From positions 1 through 64,000 of the forward strand of contig PBNK01000002.1 of NCBI GenBank assembly GCA_002723085.1: 64,000 bases of DNA. Direction: 5' to 3'. Both the position numbers and the translations under genes were made by a program. The stretch is from Crocinitomicaceae bacterium. Its GTDB lineage: Bacteria; Bacteroidota; Bacteroidia; Flavobacteriales_D; Parvicellaceae. Within the stretch, counting starts at the first letter, position 1, and each line of letters begins with the position of its first letter. Shown one piece after another: positions 54,255-63,900 of this stretch. Below the pieces are notes generated by a model. That model was not told the origin of the DNA, made no database searches, and was given only the letters and a program-made list of their open reading frames with translations.

Positions 54255-56396
54255 TTAATTATATACAACCCAAGCATCGCTATACTTTTCCCTAACGACC
54301 ATTAACTTTTTAGTAATTTCAGATTGAGTGTTTACTTCTAAAATGTAGACCCTATACTTGTCCTTACTTTGAGATATTTGAACATCTTTAAAACCTTGAG
54401 AATTTAGAGATTTAGATAAAGTCGTTGCATTTTGTTTATTTACAAAACTCCCTAAAACTATATTCGCCTCTTTTACTGGTTTTTCTTTAGATGCCAATTT
54501 AAATGCTAGTTCTCTTTTTTCTAGAGCTAATTGTTCTTTGGCTAATTGAATTAAACGATTTTTCATTTTTTCGGACACCAGCTCTTTTATTTCTGCACGT
54601 TCTTTTGCCTCTTTTGCGGCTAGTAATCTTGCCTCTTCTTCTGCACGTTCTTTTGCCTCTTTAGCTGCTAGTAATCTTGCCTCTTCTTCTGCTCGTTCTT
54701 TCGCCTCTTTTGCTGCTAGTACTCTTGCCTCTTCTTCTGCTCGTTCTTTCGCCTCTTTAGCTGCTAGTAATCTTGCTTCTGCTTCTTCACGCTCTTTTGC
54801 CTCTTTAGCTGCTAATTCTCTTAATTTTTTAAGTGTTAATTCTCTTTCTTTTTGAATTGCTCGTTCTTTTGCTAATTGTTCAGAACGTTCGATTGCAATT
54901 TTTGAGGCTAATTCTCTTGATTCTGCTTCTTCACGCTCTTTTGCCTCTTTAGCTGCTAGTGCTCTTGCATCTTCTTCTGCTAATTCTTTTGCTTCTCTTG
55001 CAACTTCAACATTATAAGCAAGTTCTTCTTCAACAGAAGAAATATCAATTTTATTTTCTGATGAAAGCTTTTTATATAAATCATATTCTTTGCCAAATAA
55101 ATTATGTGCATATAAAATATGTCCATTATCGTAATCTCCAACTAAATCAATATCCAACTGAGCTGCTTCTTTTGGTTTAATTTTGTTTAGCCAATTTCTA
55201 AAATCATTGCCTTCCTTTTCATTACTAAATGGCAAATTCTCTTTAATATTATCATATTCTATTTTTTTATGATATCGATCTTCTTTGTAAATCACAAAAA
55301 AATTAGTGTATTTAGGAGTCCACCATCTTAAAAATTTAGAGCCGAAAACAGATACTCTAAAACACCCGAGACTATTTGCAGTTCCTAATAAAGCCATAGA
55401 GAACTCACGTAATGCAACTTGATGAATACCATTCATTTTTACAGCAGAAGGAAACTCTATTGTTGGAACCATCAATAAAAAATTAGGCAATTCGAACCCC
55501 CCTTTGTAAAAGGTAACTTCCTTTTTCCCACCACCTAAAAGTTGATCGTGCTGTTTATCCAATGTTTCATATTTTCTAGCTCTATCCCAACATTTTGATG
55601 TAATTCTGTAATGAGATGCGTAATATTTTCTTCTTTTTCCAATAGGCAAATATTCTGAAGTTGCAGATGAAAATCTTTTCCCTGAAATTGCAAATTGAGC
55701 AATCAACTCAATTGTGTCTTTATGTGCTTCACAAAGACATAATTTTTGTCCTGCTGCATATTGACTTGACTTACTATATGAAATTTTTTTTTCTAATGGT
55801 GGGGTTTTAAATTTCCAAACCTTTTTGTAAAAATTAATAATCTTATCTCGATTTGCTAAATTTAAACCATTCAAATAGTCAGCAAATTCTTTTTCATCAA
55901 GTTTTAATTTTTCTGCATATTCAAGAGCGTTAATGGCTTTCTTATCATATCCTCTAAAATCATATATTTTAGATAACCTTGGATTAATTTCACTTACACC
56001 TCTAGAATTTAAGTTTTCATCTAAAGTCATTAAATCTGCAACTAAAAATCTATTAGAGTAAGGGCTCCCATTAGGAAGAGAATCATTAATTAATTCTTCG
56101 AAATTAAAACCTGATTTTCTAGGTTTTGTAAAATATGATGAATCTCTTAAAAGAGTTAAATAACAAGAATTAACTTTTGAATAATTAAGTATTGTATTTT
56201 GGGTTAAATTGGAAACTAATGGTTTATCTGGTTTAATTTCATTTAAAAGTAATGGTTCTTTAGTTGAAGATTTAATTTCAGAATTAAGGTTTATTTCTGT
56301 ATTTATATTGTCTGTGTTAAAAAACCATGTAGAAAAAGAAAGCAATAGGGTAACAGGTAAAGTGCTAAGTATTATTTTTTGCTTTTTGTTTTTCAT
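54255..56396 (-). CDS. L,D-transpeptidase-like protein with long coiled coil and SPOR domain
   Basis: 713 residues: N-terminal membrane anchor, a domain to about 430, a coiled coil of alternating K/E-A residues (about 455-640) and a SPOR domain at about 650-713 (ANIVLGSFVNKQNATTLSK). The YkuD-type site is GIHQ (H325) and then NSLGCFRVS, with the catalytic-type cysteine C345 and arginine R347; the H of HGC is replaced by L. It could crosslink peptidoglycan or attach a protein to it. In-frame TTG 56411 is dropped in favour of ATG 56396, which still overlaps the upstream PQQ/SPOR gene by 32 bases, so the two are cotranscribed. Confidence 0.8.
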   Translation of the reverse strand: MKNKKQKIILSTLPVTLLLSFSTWFFNTDNINTEINLNSEIKSSTKEPLLLNEIKPDKPLVSNLTQNTILNYSKVNSCYLTLLRDSSYFTKPRKSGFNFEELINDSLPNGSPYSNRFLVADLMTLDENLNSRGVSEINPRLSKIYDFRGYDKKAINALEYAEKLKLDEKEFADYLNGLNLANRDKIINFYKKVWKFKTPPLEKKISYSKSSQYAAGQKLCLCEAHKDTIELIAQFAISGKRFSSATSEYLPIGKRRKYYASHYRITSKCWDRARKYETLDKQHDQLLGGGKKEVTFYKGGFELPNFLLMVPTIEFPSAVKMNGIHQVALREFSMALLGTANSLGCFRVSVFGSKFLRWWTPKYTNFFVIYKEDRYHKKIEYDNIKENLPFSNEKEGNDFRNWLNKIKPKEAAQLDIDLVGDYDNGHILYAHNLFGKEYDLYKKLSSENKIDISSVEEELAYNVEVAREAKELAEEDARALAAKEAKEREEAESRELASKIAIERSEQLAKERAIQKERELTLKKLRELAAKEAKEREEAEARLLAAKEAKERAEEEARVLAAKEAKERAEEEARLLAAKEAKERAEEEARLLAAKEAKERAEIKELVSEKMKNRLIQLAKEQLALEKRELAFKLASKEKPVKEANIVLGSFVNKQNATTLSKSLNSQGFKDVQISQSKDKYRVYILEVNTQSEITKKLMVVREKYSDAWVVYN
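54595..54786 (-). repeat. Four 48-bp tandem repeats encoding the coiled coil
   Basis: Units begin at 54595, 54643, 54691 and 54739, exactly 48 bases apart, and encode a 16-residue heptad-like unit ARLLAAKEAKERAEEE. More degenerate copies continue to about 54990. Repeat-number change here would lengthen or shorten the stalk between the enzyme and SPOR domains. Confidence 0.85.
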
Positions 56397-58254
56397 CTTT
56401 ATTGGGGACAATCCAAAAGTTTGGAAATTTCTTTCTAATCTTTTTTATAGACTTATTGTATTTATCTGATTGAGGTAAAACCCTAATTATTACCCTGTGA
56501 TAATTAGAATTTGGAGATATAATGGTTTTTTCATAGCCTTCACGTATTAATTTATGCTTAAGTTTTGTCGCATTTTTTTTAATCTTAAAACTACCAACTA
56601 CCACACTTACGTATTCTTCAGTGATTTCGTTACTAATTTTAGGCTTAAATTTCTTTTTATCTGTGGGTGTTATTTTTGAGATTTCTTTTTTATCATGATT
56701 CTCTGGGGCATTATTTACTTCCCCAAAACAATACATATATCCATTTCTTGATGCTATATATGCGTTTCCATTATTAACCGATGGTGTTGATTCAAAAGTT
56801 CCTTTTCGATAATCTATTTGAGAAAATTTACCATCCAAATATTTGAATAAATATAGACCTCTGTATCCAGCAACTAATAATTTGCCTTTTGAGAAAACAG
56901 GTGTTGAAATGGATGGTCCTATTTTTTTCTTAAAAAGAAGTTTAGGAGTAGAATAATTATTTTTTTTATTAGGGCCTAAAACTTTTTTTGACGATAGAAC
57001 ATTAGGGTCAATTACATATAAAAAACCATCTATCCCAATGAATGCAACCATATTTTGATTATCAAAAGATGTTAAAAATCTGTCATTAACAGCAGGGCTT
57101 CCTACAATACCTCCCTTCCATGAAGCGTAATTTCGGTTTTCAGTAGGAAAAAACCATACCACACAGTTTTCTTCTTTTTCATTAGGATTAAGTTTAAGTA
57201 TTCCTCCTTTTCCTTTTATAAATTGCTTTTCAACAGCCAATAACAAGCAACTGTCTTCTGTTACTACTGTAGTTCCATCAAGGTCAGATTCGGTTTTAAA
57301 ATCCCAAACAATTTTTTTTGTGTTAATGTCATATCCAAAAACATGACCAGATCCAGATGCGACAAAAACTCTTTCGCCTATTTTACAAGGAGATGCTTCA
57401 GTTACTAAGTTTCCTCGATGTGATTTAATATCCGATTTATTATAAAGTTTTACTTTGTTGTCAATAATTGGTTGTCGAAACGATGAATTATTTTCTGAAA
57501 AAGCAATGTTAGATGGGTTAAATTCAATAAAATAACCATTTTCAAGACCAACAAATGCTTTTTGATTTACAACAAGTGCTGAAGCATCAACATCTCTGCT
57601 GTAACTGTGTGTTTTTTCAACATTTAATCTCCACACTTCTTCGCCTGTAAAGTAAGATATTGCTCTGTAACTCCATACTTCTTTTGAAGATAACGTTTTG
57701 TTGTTTCCTAATCTACTTCCCTGAAGAATTAAAATTCTATTGTTAGGATTAGCAGCTGTATCGTTAATAAATATTGAACCTGTTCCTTTGAGAATATCAT
57801 CATAAAAATAACTCCAAATGGTTTTGCCGTCTTTAGCTCTAATTTTTTTTAGCGAATGATCAAAACAACCTTGAATTAAATATACCTCATCATTTTCTTT
57901 AACAATCAAAGGCTGACCTGTCCAACCAGCCCCTTTCCAAATTGAAGGACCCTTTCTTGGATTTACAATGGTTTTACCCGAACCTAATTTAACCTTCCAA
58001 ACTTCATTTAAATTATCAAACTGGAAATCTCCAGAAAAATTTCTTTTTTCATTTCCCAAAAAAGTGCCAACAACTATTTCAATAGAATCTTTCTCTTGAA
58101 CTAATTCAACCTTCTTTAAGGGCAAAGTATCTTGTTGTTGTTCTTTTGACTCAACTGGATTAACATTAATTTGATTTTTTTCTTTTTCACATGAAATAAA
58201 AAAGATAGAAAACATAAAAAAAAGAAACGAAATTATGATGAAATAAAATTTCAT
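56365..58254 (-). CDS. PQQ-type beta-propeller lipoprotein with SPOR domain
   Basis: 629 residues: lipoprotein signal ending FFISC, a beta-propeller of PQQ-like blades at about 70-520 (FTGEEVWRLNVEKTH, HVFGYDINTKKIVWDFKTES, IASRNGYMYCFG), and a SPOR domain at about 545-618 (VSVVVGSFKIKKNATKLKH). The SPOR domain is related to the one in the downstream L,D-transpeptidase-like protein. The propeller resembles BamB and other PQQ-like scaffolds, and no catalytic residues are evident. A calcium-type PQQ site cannot be claimed. It overlaps the next gene and presumably heads the two-gene operon. The 184 bases between it and the divergent CapA-like gene hold no gene. Confidence 0.82.
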   Translation of the reverse strand: MKFYFIIISFLFFMFSIFFISCEKEKNQINVNPVESKEQQQDTLPLKKVELVQEKDSIEIVVGTFLGNEKRNFSGDFQFDNLNEVWKVKLGSGKTIVNPRKGPSIWKGAGWTGQPLIVKENDEVYLIQGCFDHSLKKIRAKDGKTIWSYFYDDILKGTGSIFINDTAANPNNRILILQGSRLGNNKTLSSKEVWSYRAISYFTGEEVWRLNVEKTHSYSRDVDASALVVNQKAFVGLENGYFIEFNPSNIAFSENNSSFRQPIIDNKVKLYNKSDIKSHRGNLVTEASPCKIGERVFVASGSGHVFGYDINTKKIVWDFKTESDLDGTTVVTEDSCLLLAVEKQFIKGKGGILKLNPNEKEENCVVWFFPTENRNYASWKGGIVGSPAVNDRFLTSFDNQNMVAFIGIDGFLYVIDPNVLSSKKVLGPNKKNNYSTPKLLFKKKIGPSISTPVFSKGKLLVAGYRGLYLFKYLDGKFSQIDYRKGTFESTPSVNNGNAYIASRNGYMYCFGEVNNAPENHDKKEISKITPTDKKKFKPKISNEITEEYVSVVVGSFKIKKNATKLKHKLIREGYEKTIISPNSNYHRVIIRVLPQSDKYNKSIKKIRKKFPNFWIVPNKDEKQKAKNNT

Positions 58255-58438
58255 TGTTAAAACTTTAAAGAGAGATGAATTAGAGCTTTATGCTTGTTAA
58301 ATTTAATTATATTTATTGATGAACATGTTTTGTAAAAACAGATTGGGTATAGCCAATATAATTCAATTTTTAAAGATTGATTTTATGTCGCTTAACTTTT
58401 AGAGCAAATAAATGAATATGAAATTTAAAATATGCTAA

Positions 58439-59812
58439 ATGATTATAATTAAAAAAGTTCTGTTAATTACTACTTCATTTTTAATGTTGTGTTGTTTTGG
58501 CTCTTCAAACCATGAAAGCACAAATAATCATTCCTCTAATCATTCTTTAAATGAAAAAAAAGACATTCCAGTATTTAATGATAGCATTCCACTATTAATA
58601 ATGCGCTCTTTCCTTAACCCGGTTGAAAACATTTCAAAAAACAGCTTAAAAAAGCTAATTAGCAATGGAAGTGTTTATTGCACAACAGATGTGCTTGAAG
58701 AAATAAAATCAAAATGGAATTTTAATGGAGTAATTCCTGTTTCCATTAAAAACTATAACAAAGCAAATGACAGTACATTTCTAATTACATCTTTAGACTC
58801 AGTAGACTACTCCTTACTTGCTACAAATTATAATGAGAAGAACTTTTTTAAAAGCCCCGACAAATATGATTTTTGGATTAAAAGCAGTCCTCCATTTTCA
58901 TATGAAAGTCAAATCACTAAATATACTCATACAGGAGTTACAGCACTAACTAGAAGAACAGGGTTATTTTTAGATAAAAACAGCACCGACTATTACCTTG
59001 AAAACATTATCCCTTATTTTCAAAATTCAGACATTACGCACATTAGCAATGAAGTGAGTTTAGTAGATGATTGTGATTACTCTACAATGCGTTTAAAATT
59101 TGCCACTAAAAAAGAACATTTTGATGCTATCAATAAAATAAACACCACCATTGTTGAGCTTACAGGAAATCACAATTTAGATTTTGGGAAGCCCGCTTAT
59201 CTAAACTCTTTAGAATGGTATAAAAAAAATAACATTTCCTATTTCGGTGGTGGAAAATCCCCAAAAGATGCCAATAGGCCCTTAGTTAAATTTTTAAAAG
59301 ACAGCACTAAGGTAGCATGGATAGGGTTTAATGAATATTGCCCTTTAAATGAATGTGCAGATACATACATGGGGGCTAACAGATATTCTGAAAGTAAAGC
59401 AAAAATTTTAATCGATTCTTTAAAAACGCAGTCAGTAGATGTATTGATTGCTTGTGTTCAATTTGGAGAAACAGATTCCTATTCTCCAACTTCTAGTCAA
59501 AAAAGGATTTGTAAAAAATTAATTGATCTTGGAGCAGACGTAATTTATGGTTCTCAAGCTCATCAACCTCAAGAAATAGCTTTATATAAAAATAAATTGA
59601 TTTTTTATGGCTTAGGAAATTTCATGTTTGACCAGATTCATCGATTGGGAGTAAGGCAGGCTTTCTTTTTAGAATGTTACTTCTATAAAAACAAACTTAT
59701 TCAATGCCAACCAGTATATACATTTATGGCAAGCAATAGACAGCCTACTATAGCTTCAGAAACTGAAAAAAAAGCCATTCGAAAAGTGATTCTTAAATCC
59801 ACTAATTTTTAA
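58439..59812 (+). CDS. CapA-like (PGA_cap) lipoprotein, calcineurin-like phosphoesterase fold
   Basis: 457 residues with a lipoprotein signal ending LMLCC (cysteines 18-19 region). The CapA/PGA_cap domain lies at about 190-440: VELTGNHNLDFG, ISYFGGGKSP, ACVQFGETDSYSP and GSQAHQPQEIALYKN, then LIFYGLGNFMFDQ. In CapA the metal-binding residues are carried by such NH and H motifs. Members act in poly-gamma-glutamate capsule synthesis or as metallophosphatases; no capB or capC is present, so a capsule role is not supported. The next gene starts three bases after its stop. Confidence 0.85.
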   Translation: MIIIKKVLLITTSFLMLCCFGSSNHESTNNHSSNHSLNEKKDIPVFNDSIPLLIMRSFLNPVENISKNSLKKLISNGSVYCTTDVLEEIKSKWNFNGVIPVSIKNYNKANDSTFLITSLDSVDYSLLATNYNEKNFFKSPDKYDFWIKSSPPFSYESQITKYTHTGVTALTRRTGLFLDKNSTDYYLENIIPYFQNSDITHISNEVSLVDDCDYSTMRLKFATKKEHFDAINKINTTIVELTGNHNLDFGKPAYLNSLEWYKKNNISYFGGGKSPKDANRPLVKFLKDSTKVAWIGFNEYCPLNECADTYMGANRYSESKAKILIDSLKTQSVDVLIACVQFGETDSYSPTSSQKRICKKLIDLGADVIYGSQAHQPQEIALYKNKLIFYGLGNFMFDQIHRLGVRQAFFLECYFYKNKLIQCQPVYTFMASNRQPTIASETEKKAIRKVILKSTNF

Positions 59813-59815
59813 AAT

Positions 59816-60874
59816 ATGATTATGATAAAAAATACTTTTTTAATTTTTTATTTGCTTTTAACAAGCTGTGTTTATGCTCAAACCCGAACCATATACTCTA
59901 AAGGTGGAGAATCGAAAGTTAATTGGGTTGAAATCATGAGTGAATACGAAGACCCTAATTATGATGGCCCTCCCTTTTGGTATGCCTGTATTATGGCTCC
60001 ATCAAGCACAAGCGCCTCTTCATCTTTAAGCCCACAAGGAAAATACAATTACTATGCTAAAAACTTAAATGATTATGATCCTAAAACCGCATGGGTTGAA
60101 GGAAAATCAGACTACGGAATTGGAGAGTTTATAGACCTTAATTATGAGTATGGATTTTCACATTCAGAAATAACCATTTTTAATGGCTATCAACGTTCAT
60201 ATCAGTCTTGGTTAGACAATTCAAGAGTTAAAAAATTTAGGTTGTATACTGATGGAAGGGTTCTTTGTGATGTTATTTTGAAAGATGTGATGGGAGGGCA
60301 AACGGTTTTAATGCCTGAAATTAACGATAATATTAAAAAATTGAGATTACAAATTTTAGAAGTTTACAAAGGCAATAAATGGAAAGATGTTGCCATTTCT
60401 GAAATCCATCACCGTGGTTGTTGCTTAAATTCAAATACTTTAATATCATCTAAAGAAAATGAAATTAACATTAAAGAAATTGATAAAGAGAATAAAGTAT
60501 TGTGCATTGATTCAAACAAAAACAGTGCTTATTTTTCAAAGGTGAACGATATTGTTTCTCAAAAACATTATATGCTATTAGAGGTTTCAACTTCGAAAAA
60601 AGCAATTCAGTTAACTCCTTCACATCCTCTTAACTTTAAAAATATTGGATTTAGTTCCTTATATGAATTAAAGAAAAAAAATAATTTTTCTTCATACGAA
60701 GAAATTTCAAAAGATTTGGAAGTTTTAATTTGGAATGAAAAAAAGAAAAAAACAGAATTTCAGAAAATCAAGGAAATAAAAGTAATTGAAGGCGAATTTG
60801 AGACTTTTACCATTAAAAAAATATCTGATGGAAAAACCTACATAGCTAACGGTTTTGTAACCGTGACTTATTAA
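59816..60874 (+). CDS. Secreted glycan-binding-like (NADase-type/discoidin) and Hint autoprocessing-domain protein
   Basis: 352 residues. A signal peptide ends in CVYAQ. A domain at about 50-195 resembles the NADase-type glycan-binding or discoidin fold (YYAKNLNDYDPKTAWVEG, GEFIDLNY, ITIFNGYQ, VKKFRLYTDG). A Hedgehog/intein (Hint) domain fills 202-352: HRGCCLNSNTLI gives the block-A cysteine (C203) with the adjacent serine/threonine, and QLTPSHPLNF is the TxxH motif (T267, H270). It ends IANGFVTVTY, so the H-N of intein-type block G and any C-terminal extein are absent. Self-cleavage at C203 would release or attach the glycan-binding part. It follows the CapA-like gene by three bases. Confidence 0.82.
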   Translation: MIMIKNTFLIFYLLLTSCVYAQTRTIYSKGGESKVNWVEIMSEYEDPNYDGPPFWYACIMAPSSTSASSSLSPQGKYNYYAKNLNDYDPKTAWVEGKSDYGIGEFIDLNYEYGFSHSEITIFNGYQRSYQSWLDNSRVKKFRLYTDGRVLCDVILKDVMGGQTVLMPEINDNIKKLRLQILEVYKGNKWKDVAISEIHHRGCCLNSNTLISSKENEINIKEIDKENKVLCIDSNKNSAYFSKVNDIVSQKHYMLLEVSTSKKAIQLTPSHPLNFKNIGFSSLYELKKKNNFSSYEEISKDLEVLIWNEKKKKTEFQKIKEIKVIEGEFETFTIKKISDGKTYIANGFVTVTY

Positions 60875-60878
60875 AGTG

Positions 60879-60902
60879 TTTTGATTTTTTGAAAATCCAA
60901 AA
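60879..60902. terminator. Imperfect hairpin between convergent genes
   Basis: TTTTGATTTT faces AAAATCCAAAA with one bulged base, in the 44-base gap between the Hint gene and the cyclase gene. T- and A-tracts on both sides would suit a bidirectional terminator, but the stem is AT-only apart from two pairs. Confidence 0.3.
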
Positions 60903-60918
60903 ATGAATGATTAAAGCC

Positions 60919-63900
60919 CTAGTCTTTATATTCATTTTTTTTCAACCTAGCTTTAATGACTTGCAAATGCTCTTCTTTTTTTTCAGCTCTCATTTTTATT
61001 GCTGATTTCGTGAAATACTGATGCTGAGTTAAAAATTTAACTTGAATTTCATCCCAAAGTCTATCGCTATTAATTTTACCGTGATCTCTTAGTTCTCTTC
61101 TAAGAGAATCTGATATCTCATAAAAATCGTCTCTTCCTAAATAGTCTAAATCAGCATCGCAAATGATTTTTTCTAATTTATTTTTAGGGTTATGTGGAAT
61201 AATCGTTGCATATATTAATTCTTTAACCTGTTCTATTTGTTCAGGTGTATATCCGTACTTAGGTAAAATATTTTCTGCCATTTTAGCTCCAATTGGTTCA
61301 TTTTTATCATAAGCTTCAACAAAACCTGCATCATGATATGTTGCAGCAGATTTTAGGACAAAAATATCTTCGTCTAAGACCCCTTCCATTATAGCTATTC
61401 TTTCAACAGCTTGAACTACATCATAGGTATGTTTTATAGAATGATAATGTAAATTTGGAGGTAGTTTTTCTCTTAGAATTTTCATGATGTGTCTTTCAGC
61501 TTTTTTGTAGTTGATGCTACTATAAAGATGAAGATCAATGTAGTCTCTAAATTTCTTATTTGGAATTAATCCTTTCCCTTTTTCTGAAAGGTGAGGTTTT
61601 ATTCCCTCAATAAAAAACATGGAAATTTCTCCAGTATTTTTTGTTGGTATTTGTCCTCTGTTGGTGCATTTAAAAAATGGAGCAATGTGTTCATAAGTAG
61701 ATTGAGAAACATTTACTTTCCATGTTTCTCCGCTTGTTTCCATTCTCTGGGCAATGTTAACCGTGCTGCCCCATATGTCATAGGCTATTCTTTTTGATCC
61801 AATTACACCAGCAATTACATCTCCAGTATGAATACCTATTCTTAGCTCCCAAAAACCTTCTCCTCTTTTTATGGATTCTTTTTTTAAAGTATCCATATAA
61901 CGTTGAATTTCTAAAGCTGCTAATACACAATTAATTGGATTTTCTTTATCTCTTAATGGAAGACCTCCAACAGCCATGTAGGCATCTCCCATGGTTTTAA
62001 TTTTTTCAATCTGATGTTTTTCTATTATTTTATCAAATTCCCTAAATAAATTATCCAAGCTTTTAACCAATTTACTTGGGTCCATTGTTTCAGCAACTTT
62101 ACTGAAGTCTTTAATGTCAGTAAACATGACTGTTGCCTTTCTATATTGTCTAGTTGTTGCAACGCCTTTATTTTTTAATTCATCGGCAGTTTCTGAAGGT
62201 AAAATGTTCAAAAGCAATTTATCTGCTTTTTCTTTCTCTTTCTCAATATTTTTATTCTGAATTTCTATTTGATCTTTTTGCTTAGTGATGGTTTTTGTTC
62301 TTCTTTCAACAAGAAATGCCAATCTTCTTTGCTGTCTTTTGATTGTTCTTACTCTTAATAAATACACTCCCCAAATGATTAAAAAAACCAAAATAGAAGA
62401 AGAGACAATAAATTCCCAAGTTTTCCAATAGGGGGAGGAAATGTAAATTTTAATTTTTTCAGGTTCAGACCATACGCCATCATTATTTGATGCCCAAATT
62501 TTAAATGTATAATCTCCTGGTGGGATGTTGGAATAATTTATAGGCTGAAGTTTTTTAATTTCTATGGGCTTATCATATAGGCCTTCTAAATGAATTTTAT
62601 ACTTATTGCTTGCAGGATCAGTAAAATGAAGCCCCGTAAAATTAATGGAGAGGTTATTTTCAGAACTTTTCAATGAAACCGAATCAAGATAATATGGATT
62701 ATCGTCTTTAATGTAATTTTGGAATTTGTTGGATTTTAAAACCATAAAATCGGTTAAAATGATTTTTGGCGGCACTCTATTAATCTCTATTTCATTGGGA
62801 TTAAAAACATTAAACCCATTAATTCCTCCAAAATATATTTTCCCAGTATTGCTTTTACAGTATGCATTATTGTTAAACTCATTACTCTGCAAACCATTTG
62901 CCTCATTAAAGTTTTTAAATTTTTCAATTTGTGGGTCAAATCTTGATATTCCAACATTTGTACTCATCCAAATCATTCCTTTATTATCTATTACCGTTCC
63001 ATAAATAGTATTATTTGACAACCCATCTTCTTCAGTAAAAAACCTAAATTTTTTAGTTTTAGGATTAAATTTATTTAACCCGCCACCCATTGTTCCTAAC
63101 CATAAATTATTTTCTTCATCCTCACTAATGGTTAATACGGTATTGCTGCTGATTGTGGCTTCTTCATCTTGTTTATACAAATAAGTTTTTGCTTCATAGC
63201 TATATTCCTCTTCTTTTTCAAAAAAGTTTAATTCACAAAATCCACCTCCATCAAAACCTAACCAACATTTACCATTAGATGAAAAAAAGATGCGCCTACA
63301 GTCAGCATCTGGAATTGAAGATGGATTGTTTGGATCGTGTGCTATTAGGTTATATGATAAAGTATTTAAATCTAAAATTCCAATGCCCTCCTTTAAAGCT
63401 ATCCACAACCTATTTTTTGAGTCTATGTTCAAATCATATACAGGTTGATTAAACACTGTATCGTTAGGCTTGAGTTTTTGAAAAACACCTTTTTCATAGT
63501 TTTCAGATAAATTTAACAGATATACTCCTGAATTTGTCGCTGTCCATATTCTATTTTGATCATCTACAATAATATCCCACACATCATTACTTCCTTCTTT
63601 TAGAATGTTTTCAGATTTAAATTCGTAATTAAAAATGGTATTGCTGGAAAAATCAATTCTTGACACCCCTTTTCTTGTACCAACCAAAGCAGATTGGGTT
63701 GTTTCTTCAAATATTGACCAAATATTATTATCAGAAATTACTGTTTGCCCATCTAGACTATTTGAAATTAGCTCAAAGTTTTGTTTTAGTGGGTCAAAAT
63801 AGGAAACTCCATATTGTGTCCCAACCCAAATATTACCAGAAAAATCTTTATAAATTTGATTAATAATATCACTAGACATTGAACTCAAATCATAATCACT

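Noticed and set aside
56397-56411. Longer start (TTG 56411) for the L,D-transpeptidase-like gene
   Set aside because: It extends the overlap with the upstream gene to 47 bases without adding a signal peptide; ATG 56396 gives a normal basic start.
58439-59812. Poly-gamma-glutamate capsule operon
   Set aside because: Only the CapA-like gene is present; CapB and CapC ligase genes are absent.
59816-60874. Hint domain as a polymorphic-toxin release module
   Set aside because: Nothing follows the Hint domain, and the H-N of the toxin-type Hint end is missing, so no toxin would be released.
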